Positions 16,701 through 25,247 of a stretch of 38,558 nt of DNA are shown here, in pieces. Position 1 is the first letter of the stretch; every line of letters starts with the position of its first letter. Under the pieces are notes generated by a model. That model searched no databases and was not told where the DNA came from. It worked only from the letters and a program-made list of their open reading frames with translations. The DNA comes from Flammeovirgaceae bacterium UBA2786 (GTDB lineage Bacteria > Bacteroidota > Bacteroidia > Cytophagales > Cyclobacteriaceae), in NCBI GenBank assembly GCA_002352225.1, contig DEIA01000084.1, positions 1 to 38,558 on the forward strand. The letters run 5' to 3'. The translations under genes and the position numbers were made by a program.

Positions 16701-18033
16701 AAGCATGTGTATGGTTGGTCTTGTATTGTGCATAGCGGCATGCACTTCAAAAAATACCAATGAGGTTGCAGAAACGGAAACCCGCATAAGCGATGATTCG
16801 CTTTTTACACTAGTGCAATACAAAACCTTTCAATATTTCTGGGATGGTGCCGAGCCGGTTTCAGGCGGAGCGCGGGAACGTTTTCACTCTGATAATATCT
16901 ATCCTCAAAACGATAAGCATATTATTACCAGTGGCGGCACCGGCTTTGGCGTAATGGCTATTCTGGTTGGCATTGAACGTAAGTTTATTACCCGCGAACA
17001 AGGTGTTGAGCATCTTGAAAAGCTTACCACATTTCTTGAAAAAGCCGATCGTTTTAAAGGGGTGTGGCCACATTGGATGAATGGCGAAACGGGAGAAGTA
17101 AAACCGTTTAGCCCGAACGATAATGGTGGCGACCTGGTAGAAACTGCTTTTCTGGTACAAGGTTTATTGTGCGTACGGCAGTACTTTCAGGAAGGTGATG
17201 AACGCGAGAAAGCATTGGCTGCGCGTATCGATAAATTGTGGCGCGAAGTAGAATGGGATTGGTATCAGAAAGGTGGTCAAAATGTATTGTACTGGCACTG
17301 GTCGCCCGATAAAGAATGGAAAATGAATTTTCCGCTGGAAGGGTACAATGAATGTTTAATAACGTATGTGCTGGCTGCTTCATCGCCCACGCATAAGGTT
17401 CCGGCAGCAGCTTATCATGAAGGCTGGGCGCGTGGAGGAAAAATAAAAAATGATCCAGCGCATCAGCAATATGGTTATCATCTCGATTTGAAACACAACG
17501 GTGCTCCACAGTTTGGCGGGCCATTGTTCTGGTCGCACTATTCTTTTCTGGGGTTAGATCCGCGCAAGCTGAAAGATCAGTATGCCGATTACTGGCAGCA
17601 TAACGTAAACCATACACTCATTAACTATCAATATTGTGTAGAGAACCCGAAAGGCTTTAAGGGGTATGGTAAAGATAATTGGGGGTTAACAGCCAGCTAT
17701 TCTGTAAAAGGGTATGCAGCGCATAGCCCGAACGAAGATTTAGGTGTTATTTCACCTACGGCAGCACTTTCGTCATTCCCCTATACACCCGAGCAAAGTA
17801 GGGCTGCGATGAAGCATTTCTATTTTGAATTAGGCGATAAAATTTTTGGTGAGTATGGTTTTTACGATGCCTTTAGTGAGCAGGACAACTGGTATCCTAC
17901 CCGTTACCTGGCCATTGATCAGGGGCCTGCGGTAGTGATGATGGAAAACTACCGCACCGGTTTGCTCTGGAAATTATTTATGAGCTGCCCCGAAGTACAG
18001 GGTGGGTTGAAGGAGTTGGGATTTAGTTATTAA
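16681..18033 (+). CDS. Glucoamylase-family (GH144-like) lipoprotein
   Basis: Predicted periplasmic or outer-membrane lipoprotein glycosidase of 450 residues. A signal sequence ends in the lipobox CIAAC (Cys21), followed by an (alpha/alpha)6-type domain. Recognisable blocks are TFQYFWDGAEP, SGGTGFGVMAILVGIERKF, WPHWMNGETG, NDNGGDLVETAFLVQGLL and, near the end, DQGPAVVMMENYRTGLLWKLF. These belong to the glycoamylase-like family (PF10091), which includes GH144 endo-beta-1,2-glucanases of Bacteroidota, so hydrolysis of beta-1,2-glucan or a related glucan is the best guess. ATG 16681 is preferred over ATG 16663 because it starts directly before the signal peptide. It overlaps the previous gene by 20 bases. 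No SusCD pair is next to it, so it is not a classical polysaccharide-utilisation locus. Confidence 0.85.
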   Translation: MKLQKIKSMCMVGLVLCIAACTSKNTNEVAETETRISDDSLFTLVQYKTFQYFWDGAEPVSGGARERFHSDNIYPQNDKHIITSGGTGFGVMAILVGIERKFITREQGVEHLEKLTTFLEKADRFKGVWPHWMNGETGEVKPFSPNDNGGDLVETAFLVQGLLCVRQYFQEGDEREKALAARIDKLWREVEWDWYQKGGQNVLYWHWSPDKEWKMNFPLEGYNECLITYVLAASSPTHKVPAAAYHEGWARGGKIKNDPAHQQYGYHLDLKHNGAPQFGGPLFWSHYSFLGLDPRKLKDQYADYWQHNVNHTLINYQYCVENPKGFKGYGKDNWGLTASYSVKGYAAHSPNEDLGVISPTAALSSFPYTPEQSRAAMKHFYFELGDKIFGEYGFYDAFSEQDNWYPTRYLAIDQGPAVVMMENYRTGLLWKLFMSCPEVQGGLKELGFSY

Positions 18034-18037
18034 ACAC

Positions 18038-18094
18038 TTTGCCTCTTAGTGCCTTCGTGGTTTATTTTTTACAGCTGAGGCACTAAGATGCAAG
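18038..18094. repeat. Imperfect inverted repeat between convergent genes
   Basis: Arms 18038-18054 and 18078-18094 are 17 bases each and pair at 15 positions, around a 23-base spacer with a T-run. The core is CTTAGTGCCT / AGGCACTAAG. It fills the gap between the GH144-like gene (plus) and the 95-residue gene (minus), so it could act as a bidirectional terminator. The wording also resembles intergenic elements that recur in Cytophagales genomes, from memory only. Confidence 0.55.
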
Positions 18095-18097
18095 GGT

Positions 18098-18385
18098 TCA
18101 TTTCAATAATAATTCATTTGCAATATCCTCCCACTCCTCCTTCAACGACACCTTCGGCATTTTACGATTTGCCTTATGATACCAGTACTGAGCATTGCTG
18201 ATATCGCCCTCTACTCTATGTAAATAAGCATGTATCCACGAGCCATCTGGTGTGTGTACATCTTGTGCCAGGTTGTGTGCCTTTTCCCAATCCCCTTTGG
18301 CTTCGTACCACAAGGCTTGTAGCAGAACAGCAACCGGTGGAGGCTGCTGTTCTTCTAATGAAGTCTTAAATTCCTGTAGAGTCAC
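18098..18385 (-). CDS. Small conserved-looking protein of unknown function
   Basis: I do not recognise the function of this 95-residue protein. It has no signal peptide or membrane segment. It is helical and rich in Trp and Tyr, with a TPR-like feel: ALWYEAKGDWEKAHNLAQD is followed by a second helical pair IHAYLHRVEGDISNAQYWY, which resembles a sel1/TPR-type helix-turn-helix. The start is GTG at 18385, immediately after the TAA of the SRPBCC/GyrI gene (zero spacing), so the two are surely one transcript and probably translationally coupled. Confidence 0.8.
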   Translation of the reverse strand: MTLQEFKTSLEEQQPPPVAVLLQALWYEAKGDWEKAHNLAQDVHTPDGSWIHAYLHRVEGDISNAQYWYHKANRKMPKVSLKEEWEDIANELLLK

Positions 18386-19384
18386 TTAATTCTTTTTTAC
18401 GGGGTAATAGATTTCAGTTATCCATTTGGTTGTATCTTTTTCCAACATCGGATCGGTAACATAAACTTCCATGGGGGCACCGTTCATGGTTAGTCCTTTG
18501 TATTGCAGATACTGATCAAGTTCCAGATGCAAGGCCATCAGGTTATTATAATCTCCTTTATAAATTCCTTTTATGGCTGGGCCACCCGCGTTGGTTTCCA
18601 CTTTGTACTTAGCCGGTACTCTGGCATCGGCTGAAACGGGCATGGCACAAATCATGTCCATCGATTCTTCTGTGAATTTTGGATAGAGCGCAAACGGATA
18701 ACCCGTTATTTCTATTTTGGATTTCTTCAACATGGTTTCAAGTTCGGTAAACATTTTTGCCATTTGAGCACTTATTGCTGTTGGATCTTCCGGACTCATG
18801 GTATGCATTAATCCCACATAATTAATGGTAGGGATAGTTTCTTCCGTAATGACGTATGTAAATTTTGGTTTTGCTTCAGCAATGGATTTTATTTTTTCAC
18901 CGGCATAGTCGAACGATTTTTCGATCTCACCTTTCATAAATACATTAATCCATCGGCCAATCGGGTTTATGCCCTGATCGTTTGCAAAGTTGAAAGTGAG
19001 AGTAGTGTTTTCACCATCGGGCTCCAGCGAATAAACTGCTGAAGCCGGATTACCGCCAAAGTCCATTTTAATGGATACAGATTTATCGGGAATACTTTCA
19101 CTCAGAGCAAGATTACCATCACCCAGTTTAGGGCCTTGCCAACTATACGATGCGCCAGTACCAATAGTATTTTCACTATACTGGATTTTCATCTCGGGGT
19201 CGAGTGTGTTCCAGTATTGCCAGGTTTCCCATCGTTTCAAATCATTTAGTTCTTCAAACACCGCACCTACAGGGGCATGAATAGACACATTTTTAGAAAC
19301 TTCCAGTTTGCCGGGAAGCGCAAAACCAATTAACAACAAAGCCACAATAAGGCCTGCCAGGATTAATGCAATTTTCTTGATCAT
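18386..19384 (-). CDS. Membrane-anchored SRPBCC + GyrI-like effector-binding protein
   Basis: A 332-residue protein with one N-terminal membrane helix (about 4-22, IALILAGLIVALLLIGF). An SRPBCC/polyketide-cyclase ligand-binding domain follows at about 30-165 (ISIHAPVGAVFEELNDLKRWETW-like start, SFDYAGEKIKSIAE end). The C-terminal GyrI-like/AraC effector-binding domain spans about 178-330, ending VTDPMLEKDTTKWITEIYYPVKK. Both folds bind small hydrophobic molecules, so a sensor, carrier or small-molecule sequestration role is possible. No DNA-binding domain is present. Fusions of this kind are known in Bacteroidota but have no established job that I can name. The small gene at 18098-18385 follows without a gap. 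Confidence 0.85.
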   Translation of the reverse strand: MIKKIALILAGLIVALLLIGFALPGKLEVSKNVSIHAPVGAVFEELNDLKRWETWQYWNTLDPEMKIQYSENTIGTGASYSWQGPKLGDGNLALSESIPDKSVSIKMDFGGNPASAVYSLEPDGENTTLTFNFANDQGINPIGRWINVFMKGEIEKSFDYAGEKIKSIAEAKPKFTYVITEETIPTINYVGLMHTMSPEDPTAISAQMAKMFTELETMLKKSKIEITGYPFALYPKFTEESMDMICAMPVSADARVPAKYKVETNAGGPAIKGIYKGDYNNLMALHLELDQYLQYKGLTMNGAPMEVYVTDPMLEKDTTKWITEIYYPVKKN

Positions 19385-19513
19385 AATCGGGGGAGTTTGA
19401 GTATTAGGTTAGTTTTTTTTAAGCCACTTCGAAGGTATTCAATTCGTAAGCCTAATAAAAGATTGTTTATCTCTTAAAAAATTCTAATATTTATTCACAC
19501 TAACCCTTTACCT

Positions 19514-19984
19514 ATGAGTCTGTTCACTAACCCAAATCGTATTCCTGAGAATTACGGATTAAAAATTGCCGGTGGCCTGATTGCTTTTTTTCTGATTATG
19601 AAAGTTTTAGGGCTGGCCCATATTTATGAACTCCGCTTTTTAAATGTATTTATCCAAATAGGCGGAATTTATTTTGCGCTGAAGAAATTCAGAGAAACGC
19701 ATAACGCACACATGAATTACTTTCGGGCTCTTGTTACCGGTGTAGCAACCGGGGCAGTATCGTCTGTTGTTTTCGCCTTTTTTCTATTCATTTACCTTAC
19801 GGTAGATCCGGGTTTTATGCAAGATATTATTACGAACGAACCCATGGGGCGCTATCTTAACCCTTACATTACTGCTTTTATGGTTGCGCTGGAAGGACTT
19901 TTTTCAGGCTTGTTGTTTACGTTTATCATCATCAATTATGTAAATACTGATGATGTAAACGAACCTCAGGGAGAAAGTAACTAA
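19514..19984 (+). CDS. DUF4199 family integral membrane protein
   Basis: A 156-residue inner-membrane protein with four hydrophobic segments at about 19-36, 45-58, 72-92 and 115-138. The pattern of a GLKIAGG-type first helix, an ALKKFRE loop after helix two and a FRALVTGVATG third helix is that of DUF4199, a family found almost only in Bacteroidota. The function is unknown. It is a single-gene unit: it diverges from the SRPBCC/GyrI gene and ends at a strong bidirectional terminator (20002-20031). Confidence 0.82.
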   Translation: MSLFTNPNRIPENYGLKIAGGLIAFFLIMKVLGLAHIYELRFLNVFIQIGGIYFALKKFRETHNAHMNYFRALVTGVATGAVSSVVFAFFLFIYLTVDPGFMQDIITNEPMGRYLNPYITAFMVALEGLFSGLLFTFIIINYVNTDDVNEPQGESN

Positions 19985-20001
19985 TTCTAATCTTTATAAA
20001 A

Positions 20002-20031
20002 AAAAGCGTCTTAACAACATAAGACGCTTTT
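20002..20031. terminator. Bidirectional Rho-independent terminator
   Basis: The arms at 20002-20013 and 20020-20031 form a perfect 12-base-pair stem (core AGCGTCTTA / TAAGACGCT) with a 6-base loop, flanked by A-runs on the left and T-runs on the right. It therefore ends in U-tracts when read from either strand. It lies between the convergent DUF4199 gene (plus) and the lipoprotein gene (minus). Confidence 0.92.
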
Positions 20032-20072
20032 TTTATTTTCTAGTTTATAAGCTGTATTAAAAACCGATTTGT

Positions 20073-20609
20073 TCAGTTAGCTACAACCAATAGTCCAACC
20101 ACGGGTTGCCTGTTAATGCTTCTGGGAAATTGCAATAGCAGTTTATTGTTTTCTGCACCTCTTACCGGGTAAGTAAAAGTCATCTCCATTGGTTCTGCTC
20201 CCATATTCATATCCGGGTCTACATAGGTTAGCCTTATTTTTATTCCTTCGTACTTATCATAGTCATCCATATTGTTATCTACGCCATAAGTTCCTTCAAA
20301 CCGATCGTCACCATCGTTAACAACCATATTAGTAGCGTTTACAAATTCTACTGTAAATTTTTGTAGTGCATCTGCTGCGTCTTTTTCAAAACCTGTTGCA
20401 GTTGCAGCGTCAATCCACTGCACGGAAACATTTTCCGAAGCGAGAGGAGACTCCAGTCCTGCTTTTTGTACGTTAAATTTTTTTCCTTCTATCAAGGCCA
20501 GTACAGAAGCTACATCAGCCGGAGTGGCCGGTAGTTTATCGGCCGATGGCCCGCATGATACAAGAATAGTGCTTAAGAATAAGGTAATAAGGGGTAGTGC
20601 TTTTTTCAT
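20073..20609 (-). CDS. Putative lipoprotein of unknown function
   Basis: A 178-residue protein with a type II signal peptide ending in LVSC (Cys19). The mature part is acidic, and an Asp/Asn-rich stretch in its middle (VDNNMDDYDKYEG) could bind calcium, although no true EF-hand is present. The ending (RSINRQPVVGLLVVAN) looks like a closing beta-strand. I do not recognise the family. It follows the alpha-L-fucosidase gene by 29 bases on the same strand and may be co-transcribed with it, but nothing in the sequence ties it to sugar metabolism. Confidence 0.75.
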   Translation of the reverse strand: MKKALPLITLFLSTILVSCGPSADKLPATPADVASVLALIEGKKFNVQKAGLESPLASENVSVQWIDAATATGFEKDAADALQKFTVEFVNATNMVVNDGDDRFEGTYGVDNNMDDYDKYEGIKIRLTYVDPDMNMGAEPMEMTFTYPVRGAENNKLLLQFPRSINRQPVVGLLVVAN

Positions 20610-20638
20610 AGTAAATAATAATAAAATTTAGCGTGTGG

Positions 20639-21946
20639 TTACTTTAACTCTAGTTCAACTACGGTATCAAAGTCGTTCATTTTATCTTTTGGCACTTTAA
20701 GGGTTAATCCAAAATCGTTCTCCAGAAACTTAACTGGTGTTTTGTCAATAAAGATTTTTGCACTTACTACTTTCTTGCCTAACCGGGGCAGGGTTAATGT
20801 TTCGTCTTGCCACTTAAGGATATGCACATATATCTTGTTTCCTTTTTGGGTGGTTACACCCCAATCGCGTGGCGAAAGCGGTCCACCGCGTGTGCCGTAA
20901 ATGGTTTCGCCATATTGACGTGTCCATTCGCCCATTTGTTTTAGCAATGCAACATGCTCGGGTTGAATTTTTCCATTAGGCATGGGGCCTACATTTAGCA
21001 ACAAATTAGCATCGTAACCTGCACCTTTAACCAGATATTGAATCAGATTTTTAATGCTTTTATTTCTGGCGTCTTGCAAATTAAAACCCCACGAGTTATT
21101 AATGGTTTCGCAAATCTCTTTCGGCAGGTCGCCAATTTTTTGTTCGGGTGCAAACCCGGTTGTATTGTGGCCTGGCAAATCTTTTTCAAACATTTGAAAA
21201 TCTTCACCTTCGTAAGGAGTTACATGGTGGTTGCTGCCAACCAATGCGCCAGGTTGTAGTTTATGAATTAATGAATAGGTTTGGTTTAAGCGCCATTCCG
21301 CATCTTTTTTATCCCACATACCATCAAACCAGATACCAGCTATATCGCCATACTGGGTTAGCAATTCGGTTAACTGTGCATCCATGTAATCCAGATATTT
21401 ATTCATATCTCCTTTCTCTTCGCGGCCGGTATAACCAACACCCGTATTGCCACGCGGAAAATATTCGGGGTGGTGCCAGTCTAATTGCGAATGATAGAAG
21501 AATAATTTGATGCCTTGTTTGCGGCACTCATCCGCCAGCATTTTTAGCACATCTTTCCCGTAAGGTGTTTTCTTTACGATATTATAATCCGAAATTTTTG
21601 AATCGTACATGGCAAAACCATCGTGGTGTTTGCTGGTAATGGTAATGTATTTCATACCGGCATCTTTAGCCATCTGCACCCACTCGGCCGGGTTAAACTC
21701 AATCGGGTTAAAGAATGTCGGTAGCTTTTCGTATGTCTTTATGGGGATTTGTTGATTATTCATTACCCATTCTCCATCACCCAGTACACTGTAAACCCCC
21801 CAGTGAATAAACAAACCAAACCGGGCATCTTGAAACCATGCACGGTTTTTCAGGTTTTCGGGAGTAGGTGTGTATTTTTTTTCCTGACCGCTTACCGCAA
21901 CAGTTAGTGTTAGCAGCAGAACAATTGCAAAAGTTTGTTTTTTCAT
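20639..21946 (-). CDS. Alpha-L-fucosidase, GH29 family
   Basis: Exported glycoside hydrolase that removes terminal alpha-L-fucose. The 435 residues begin with a signal peptide (MKKQTFAIVLLLTLTVAVSGQ), followed by a (beta/alpha)8 catalytic domain and a short C-terminal beta-domain. The hallmarks are FGLFIHWGVYS near residue 43, KHHDGFAMYDS (His107-His108) and GIWFDGMW, with Asp208 as the expected catalytic nucleophile. The block LLLNVGPMPNGKI is also conserved in GH29. The acid/base residue cannot be fixed by eye. It is divergent from the aminopeptidase gene. A minus-strand promoter-like pair (TTGG-N19-TAGATTTTG) lies in the 68-base intergenic gap but is only approximate. Confidence 0.94.
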   Translation of the reverse strand: MKKQTFAIVLLLTLTVAVSGQEKKYTPTPENLKNRAWFQDARFGLFIHWGVYSVLGDGEWVMNNQQIPIKTYEKLPTFFNPIEFNPAEWVQMAKDAGMKYITITSKHHDGFAMYDSKISDYNIVKKTPYGKDVLKMLADECRKQGIKLFFYHSQLDWHHPEYFPRGNTGVGYTGREEKGDMNKYLDYMDAQLTELLTQYGDIAGIWFDGMWDKKDAEWRLNQTYSLIHKLQPGALVGSNHHVTPYEGEDFQMFEKDLPGHNTTGFAPEQKIGDLPKEICETINNSWGFNLQDARNKSIKNLIQYLVKGAGYDANLLLNVGPMPNGKIQPEHVALLKQMGEWTRQYGETIYGTRGGPLSPRDWGVTTQKGNKIYVHILKWQDETLTLPRLGKKVVSAKIFIDKTPVKFLENDFGLTLKVPKDKMNDFDTVVELELK

Positions 21947-22014
21947 ATGAAGGGGTATTTATAACTTTCCAAAATCTATCGGAACTTAATGGAATTACCA
22001 AGTTTATTTACACC

Positions 22015-23322
22015 ATGCGACACGAACCCATTGGCAAAGAACTTTTTATAGCTAACCGAAAAAGACTAAGTACGGTACTTAAGCCGGGCTCGGTGGCGGT
22101 ATTTAATTCGAATGATATAATGCCCAGCAATGCCGATGGCGTGTTAGGATACATTCAGAACAGCGACCTGTACTATTTAAGCGGTATTCATCAGGAAGAA
22201 AGCATTGTAGTGCTTTGTCCCGGTTTTCCGGATAAAAAGTATCGTGAAGTTTTGTTCTTACGCGAACCCAACGAACTGATGGAAAAGTGGGAAGGACATA
22301 AACTTACCAAAAAGGAAGCTACTGCGATTTCGGGCATTGAAACGGTGTTATGGGTATCGGGTTTTGATAAACTGTTTCATCATATGATGACGATGGGCGG
22401 TGTAGACAAAGTGTACCTGAATACAAATGAGCATTATCGGTCGGAGGTGGTGGTGCAAAGCCGCGATGCCCGGTTTATAGAATGGTGCCAGCGTACATAC
22501 CCGTTGCATGAGTATAAGCGAATAGCCCCTGTAATGGCCGAACTGCGAAAAGTAAAGCAGCCGCGCGAGATCGAATTAATGCAAAAGGCTTGCGACATTA
22601 CTGAGTGTGGTTTTCGCAGGGTATTAAATTACCTGAGGCCGGGTGTGATGGAGTATGAACTGGAGGCCGAATTTGTGCATGAATTTAAGAGATTGGGTTC
22701 TAAAGGATTTGCGTACCCACCCATTATTGCTTCGGGTATTAGCAATTACATTCTTCATTATGTAGAAAACAGTAAACAATGCCGTGCTGGTGAACTAGTG
22801 TTGCTGGATGTGGCTGCCGAGTATGCCAACTACAATGCCGATATGACACGTACCATACCGGTGAGTGGTCGGTTTAGCAAACGACAAAAAGAAGTGTACA
22901 ATGCTGTTTTACGTATTCAGCAAAAGGCAATAAAGATGCTTAATCCCGGTGTTGTTTATTTTGATTTCCAGAAAGAGATTGAAAAATTAATGGAAGCCGA
23001 ACTCCTTAAATTGAAACTGATAGATAAGACAGACATTAAAAATCAAAGCAAAGAAAACCCCGCATACCGAAAGTATTTTTATCATGGCACCTCGCACATG
23101 CTGGGTTTGGATGTACACGATGTAGGCAATATGCACAATAAGATTGCTGTGGGTTCTGTATGGACAGTTGAGCCGGGAATTTATATTAAGGAAGAAAAAT
23201 TTGGAATCAGATTAGAGAATAACATTGTAATTGGGAAGAGTAAGAATTTCGATTTAATGAGCAATATCCCAATTGAAGCAGAGGAAATTGAAGAGATTAT
23301 GAACAGAAAGAAAAAAAAGTAG
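22015..23322 (+). CDS. pepP: Xaa-Pro aminopeptidase (M24B, aminopeptidase P)
   Basis: Cytoplasmic dinuclear-metal peptidase that removes an N-terminal residue preceding proline. In the 436-residue protein the N-terminal creatinase-like domain spans about 5-165 (NADGVLGYIQNSDLYYLSG). The catalytic pita-bread domain has all five metal ligands: Asp265 (LLDVAAEY), Asp276 (NADMTRT), His361 (GTSHMLGLDVHD), Glu386 (TVEPGIYI) and Glu401 (RLENN). The ATG at 22015 is chosen because it gives the standard short N-terminus; the frame is open 49 codons further upstream, but that stretch lies antisense inside the fucosidase signal region and is not coding-like. The gene ends directly at a nested inverted repeat. 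Confidence 0.94.
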   Translation: MRHEPIGKELFIANRKRLSTVLKPGSVAVFNSNDIMPSNADGVLGYIQNSDLYYLSGIHQEESIVVLCPGFPDKKYREVLFLREPNELMEKWEGHKLTKKEATAISGIETVLWVSGFDKLFHHMMTMGGVDKVYLNTNEHYRSEVVVQSRDARFIEWCQRTYPLHEYKRIAPVMAELRKVKQPREIELMQKACDITECGFRRVLNYLRPGVMEYELEAEFVHEFKRLGSKGFAYPPIIASGISNYILHYVENSKQCRAGELVLLDVAAEYANYNADMTRTIPVSGRFSKRQKEVYNAVLRIQQKAIKMLNPGVVYFDFQKEIEKLMEAELLKLKLIDKTDIKNQSKENPAYRKYFYHGTSHMLGLDVHDVGNMHNKIAVGSVWTVEPGIYIKEEKFGIRLENNIVIGKSKNFDLMSNIPIEAEEIEEIMNRKKKK

Positions 23323-23388
23323 GCAGTCGATAGTATCCAGTAGGCAGGCTATACCTCTGCCTACTGCTACCTGCTTACTGCCTACTTT
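23315..23388. repeat. Nested inverted repeats of a GTAGGCAG unit after the aminopeptidase gene
   Basis: Outer arms AAAGTAGGCAG (ending at 23326) and CTGCCTACTTT (23378-23388) enclose inner arms CAGTAGGCAG (23338-23347) and CTGCCTACTG (23357-23366). The stop codon of the aminopeptidase gene is inside the first arm. The inner hairpin is a perfect 10-base-pair stem with a 9-base loop. The element could stop transcription or be a dispersed palindromic repeat. There is no clean T-run. Confidence 0.6.
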
Positions 23389-23403
23389 CGCAAAAATCAT
23401 ACT

Positions 23404-24195
23404 ATGAAAAAAACGTATTTAACCATTGCCATTGCAATATTAGCAATCATTGTGCAGGCACATGAGTTCTGGCTACAGCCGAAGAAGTTCAGGTATAATG
23501 CAGGAGAGGAGATTAAGATTGATTTGATGGTGGGCGAGGGCTTTGATGGCGAATTCTGGGATTTAAAAAAACACAAAGTAGAGAAGCTGGAGTTGCACCG
23601 TATTAATGGGGCGAAGGACTTAACAAAGAGCGTTACCCTTACCGAAGGCAATAATCTGATCTATAAAGCAGACTTAGGAGGAACGTATTTATTTTCCCTA
23701 ACCAGCAACAACGCCTACATCGAATTGGAAGGTAGAGAGTTTAATGCCTACCTGGAGGAAGACGGGTTAGACTATATTTTAGATCAGCGAAAAAAATCCA
23801 ATTCACTTAATAAGAAATCAACCGAATTTTATACCCGATTTGCCAAGTTGCTGGTGCAGAGTGGTAATCGCACCGATAATACATTTAAGAAAGCAGTTGG
23901 GTTGAGGTATGAAATTGTTCCCGAACAAAATCCGTACGATTTAAAAACGGGCGATTATTTGCAGTGCAAAGTATTGTTTGAAGGTAAGCCGGCTCCGCAT
24001 ACGATGGTAAAAGTATGGAACAGGATTAATGACAATACATTTTTGCAGAATCTGTTCACCGAAAATGATGGCACCGTTCGTTTTCCGATTAGTGCGACTG
24101 GCCCGTGGATGGTGAGCAGTGTAAAAATGATTGCTTCAGAAAAAGAAGGGGCAGAGTATCATAGTTTATGGGCAAGTTTAGTTTTTGGAATATGA
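23404..24195 (+). CDS. DUF4198 periplasmic protein, possible metal-uptake accessory
   Basis: Exported protein of 263 residues. A signal peptide (MKKTYLTIAIAILAIIVQA) is followed at once by HEFWLQPKKFRYNAGE, the N-terminal hallmark of DUF4198, where the histidine just after the cleavage site is conserved. The C-terminal half resembles a carboxypeptidase-regulatory-like sandwich (VLFEGKPAPHTMVKVW and ENDGTVRFPISATGPWMVSSVKM). DUF4198 is related to the periplasmic parts of nickel/cobalt uptake systems, so a metal-handling role is possible, but this is inference. Its stop overlaps the ATG of the TonB-like gene by four bases, so the two are translationally coupled. Confidence 0.85.
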   Translation: MKKTYLTIAIAILAIIVQAHEFWLQPKKFRYNAGEEIKIDLMVGEGFDGEFWDLKKHKVEKLELHRINGAKDLTKSVTLTEGNNLIYKADLGGTYLFSLTSNNAYIELEGREFNAYLEEDGLDYILDQRKKSNSLNKKSTEFYTRFAKLLVQSGNRTDNTFKKAVGLRYEIVPEQNPYDLKTGDYLQCKVLFEGKPAPHTMVKVWNRINDNTFLQNLFTENDGTVRFPISATGPWMVSSVKMIASEKEGAEYHSLWASLVFGI

Positions 24196-25247
24196 GACAA
24201 ATAAAGTTCTTCTGGCTACTTGGAATCTTGGTATTCTTCTGCGAAGAATCAGATGCACAAGAAATTTACTTTGATAAGGCTGGGAACAGAACCAATGAGA
24301 AGGGCAAATCTTTTTTCTATCAACGAAAAATGGTTGATACCTTAAGTTTACGAGACACAGTCTTTTTGGTGTATTCAGAAAATGATGCCTTGTTTGGTCG
24401 CGAAATCTACAACAAGGGAAAATTGAATGGCCCATTCACTTATTATTACAAAGATGGTAGGGTGAAAGAAAGGGGAAGCTATGCGGAGAATCAAAAGGTT
24501 GATTACAATTTCAACTATTATGAGAGTGGTAATCCAAAATCTACGTTGTACTACCCGAAAAAACAAAGGCAAGTCAGTGATTTCAAAGAGTACGATTTTT
24601 TGATTATAAATTACTGGAACGAGGAAGGCAAACAGATAATTAATAACGGAAATGGTTCTTGTAACTGCAGGTTTGATTACTTAAGGGCAAACCCTGTGAC
24701 TTCCACAAACCCTAAAAATTATTCGACTTTATTCTTTGAGGAAGCATACTATGACGATGATAACCCTGAGGGAGGAAAAGCTAGTTATAGAGAAATTGGA
24801 AAAGTTATAGATGGCTTGAGGGACTCAGTTTGGTTCGCATACGATGGTGCAGATTCTTTGTTACACAAAGAGACCTTCATAAATGGAATTTTCAAAACGG
24901 GAGAGAGTTATAAAGCCGGAAAGATTTATAAATATGATAAATTGTTTATGCCTCTGGGAGGTGGGGTAAATGGGTTGTCTGCTTTTTACCAAAGTGTAGG
25001 CGAAAGAATGAACTATCCTCCTAAAGCAAGAAGAATGGGTGTTCAGGGTGAAGTATGGGTAGAATTTCAAATTACCGGAGATGGTATAATTAGTGAATTT
25101 AGAATTATAAAAAGCGTTGGTAGTGGCTGCGATGAAGAAGCAATTCGAGCTATTAAGCTGAGCCAATCAAAAATCAATCCCGCAAAAAAGAGGGGTCAGC
25201 CTATAAAATCTAAGTTTGCAATGCCGGTTATTTTTAAATTAGGATAG
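24192..25247 (+). CDS. TonB-family energy transducer-like protein with MORN-like repeats
   Basis: Exported or anchored protein of 351 residues. An N-terminal hydrophobic segment (FFWLLGILVFFCEESDA) is followed by repeated MORN-like antitoxin-type units such as GREIYNKGKLNGPFTYYYKDG and VKERGSYAEN. The C-terminal region is a TonB domain: YPPKARRMGVQGEVWVEFQI, then IKSVGSGCDEEAIRAIK and a final strand PVIFKLG. The domain contacts TonB boxes of receptors, but this protein has no long Pro-rich spacer, so a structural or regulatory role is possible. ATG 24192 is preferred over ATG 24168 because of the four-base overlap with the DUF4198 stop and the clean signal. Base composition is richer in A+T than in the RidA gene that follows directly. 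Confidence 0.85.
   Translation: MRQIKFFWLLGILVFFCEESDAQEIYFDKAGNRTNEKGKSFFYQRKMVDTLSLRDTVFLVYSENDALFGREIYNKGKLNGPFTYYYKDGRVKERGSYAENQKVDYNFNYYESGNPKSTLYYPKKQRQVSDFKEYDFLIINYWNEEGKQIINNGNGSCNCRFDYLRANPVTSTNPKNYSTLFFEEAYYDDDNPEGGKASYREIGKVIDGLRDSVWFAYDGADSLLHKETFINGIFKTGESYKAGKIYKYDKLFMPLGGGVNGLSAFYQSVGERMNYPPKARRMGVQGEVWVEFQITGDGIISEFRIIKSVGSGCDEEAIRAIKLSQSKINPAKKRGQPIKSKFAMPVIFKLG

Noticed and set aside
17108..17617. Open frame of 169 codons on the minus strand within the GH144-like gene
   Set aside because: Antisense to a well-recognised enzyme; the translation shows no domain or signal.
21868..22014. Upstream extension of the aminopeptidase frame by 49 codons
   Set aside because: It runs antisense into the fucosidase signal peptide and ahead of the standard N-terminus of the family.
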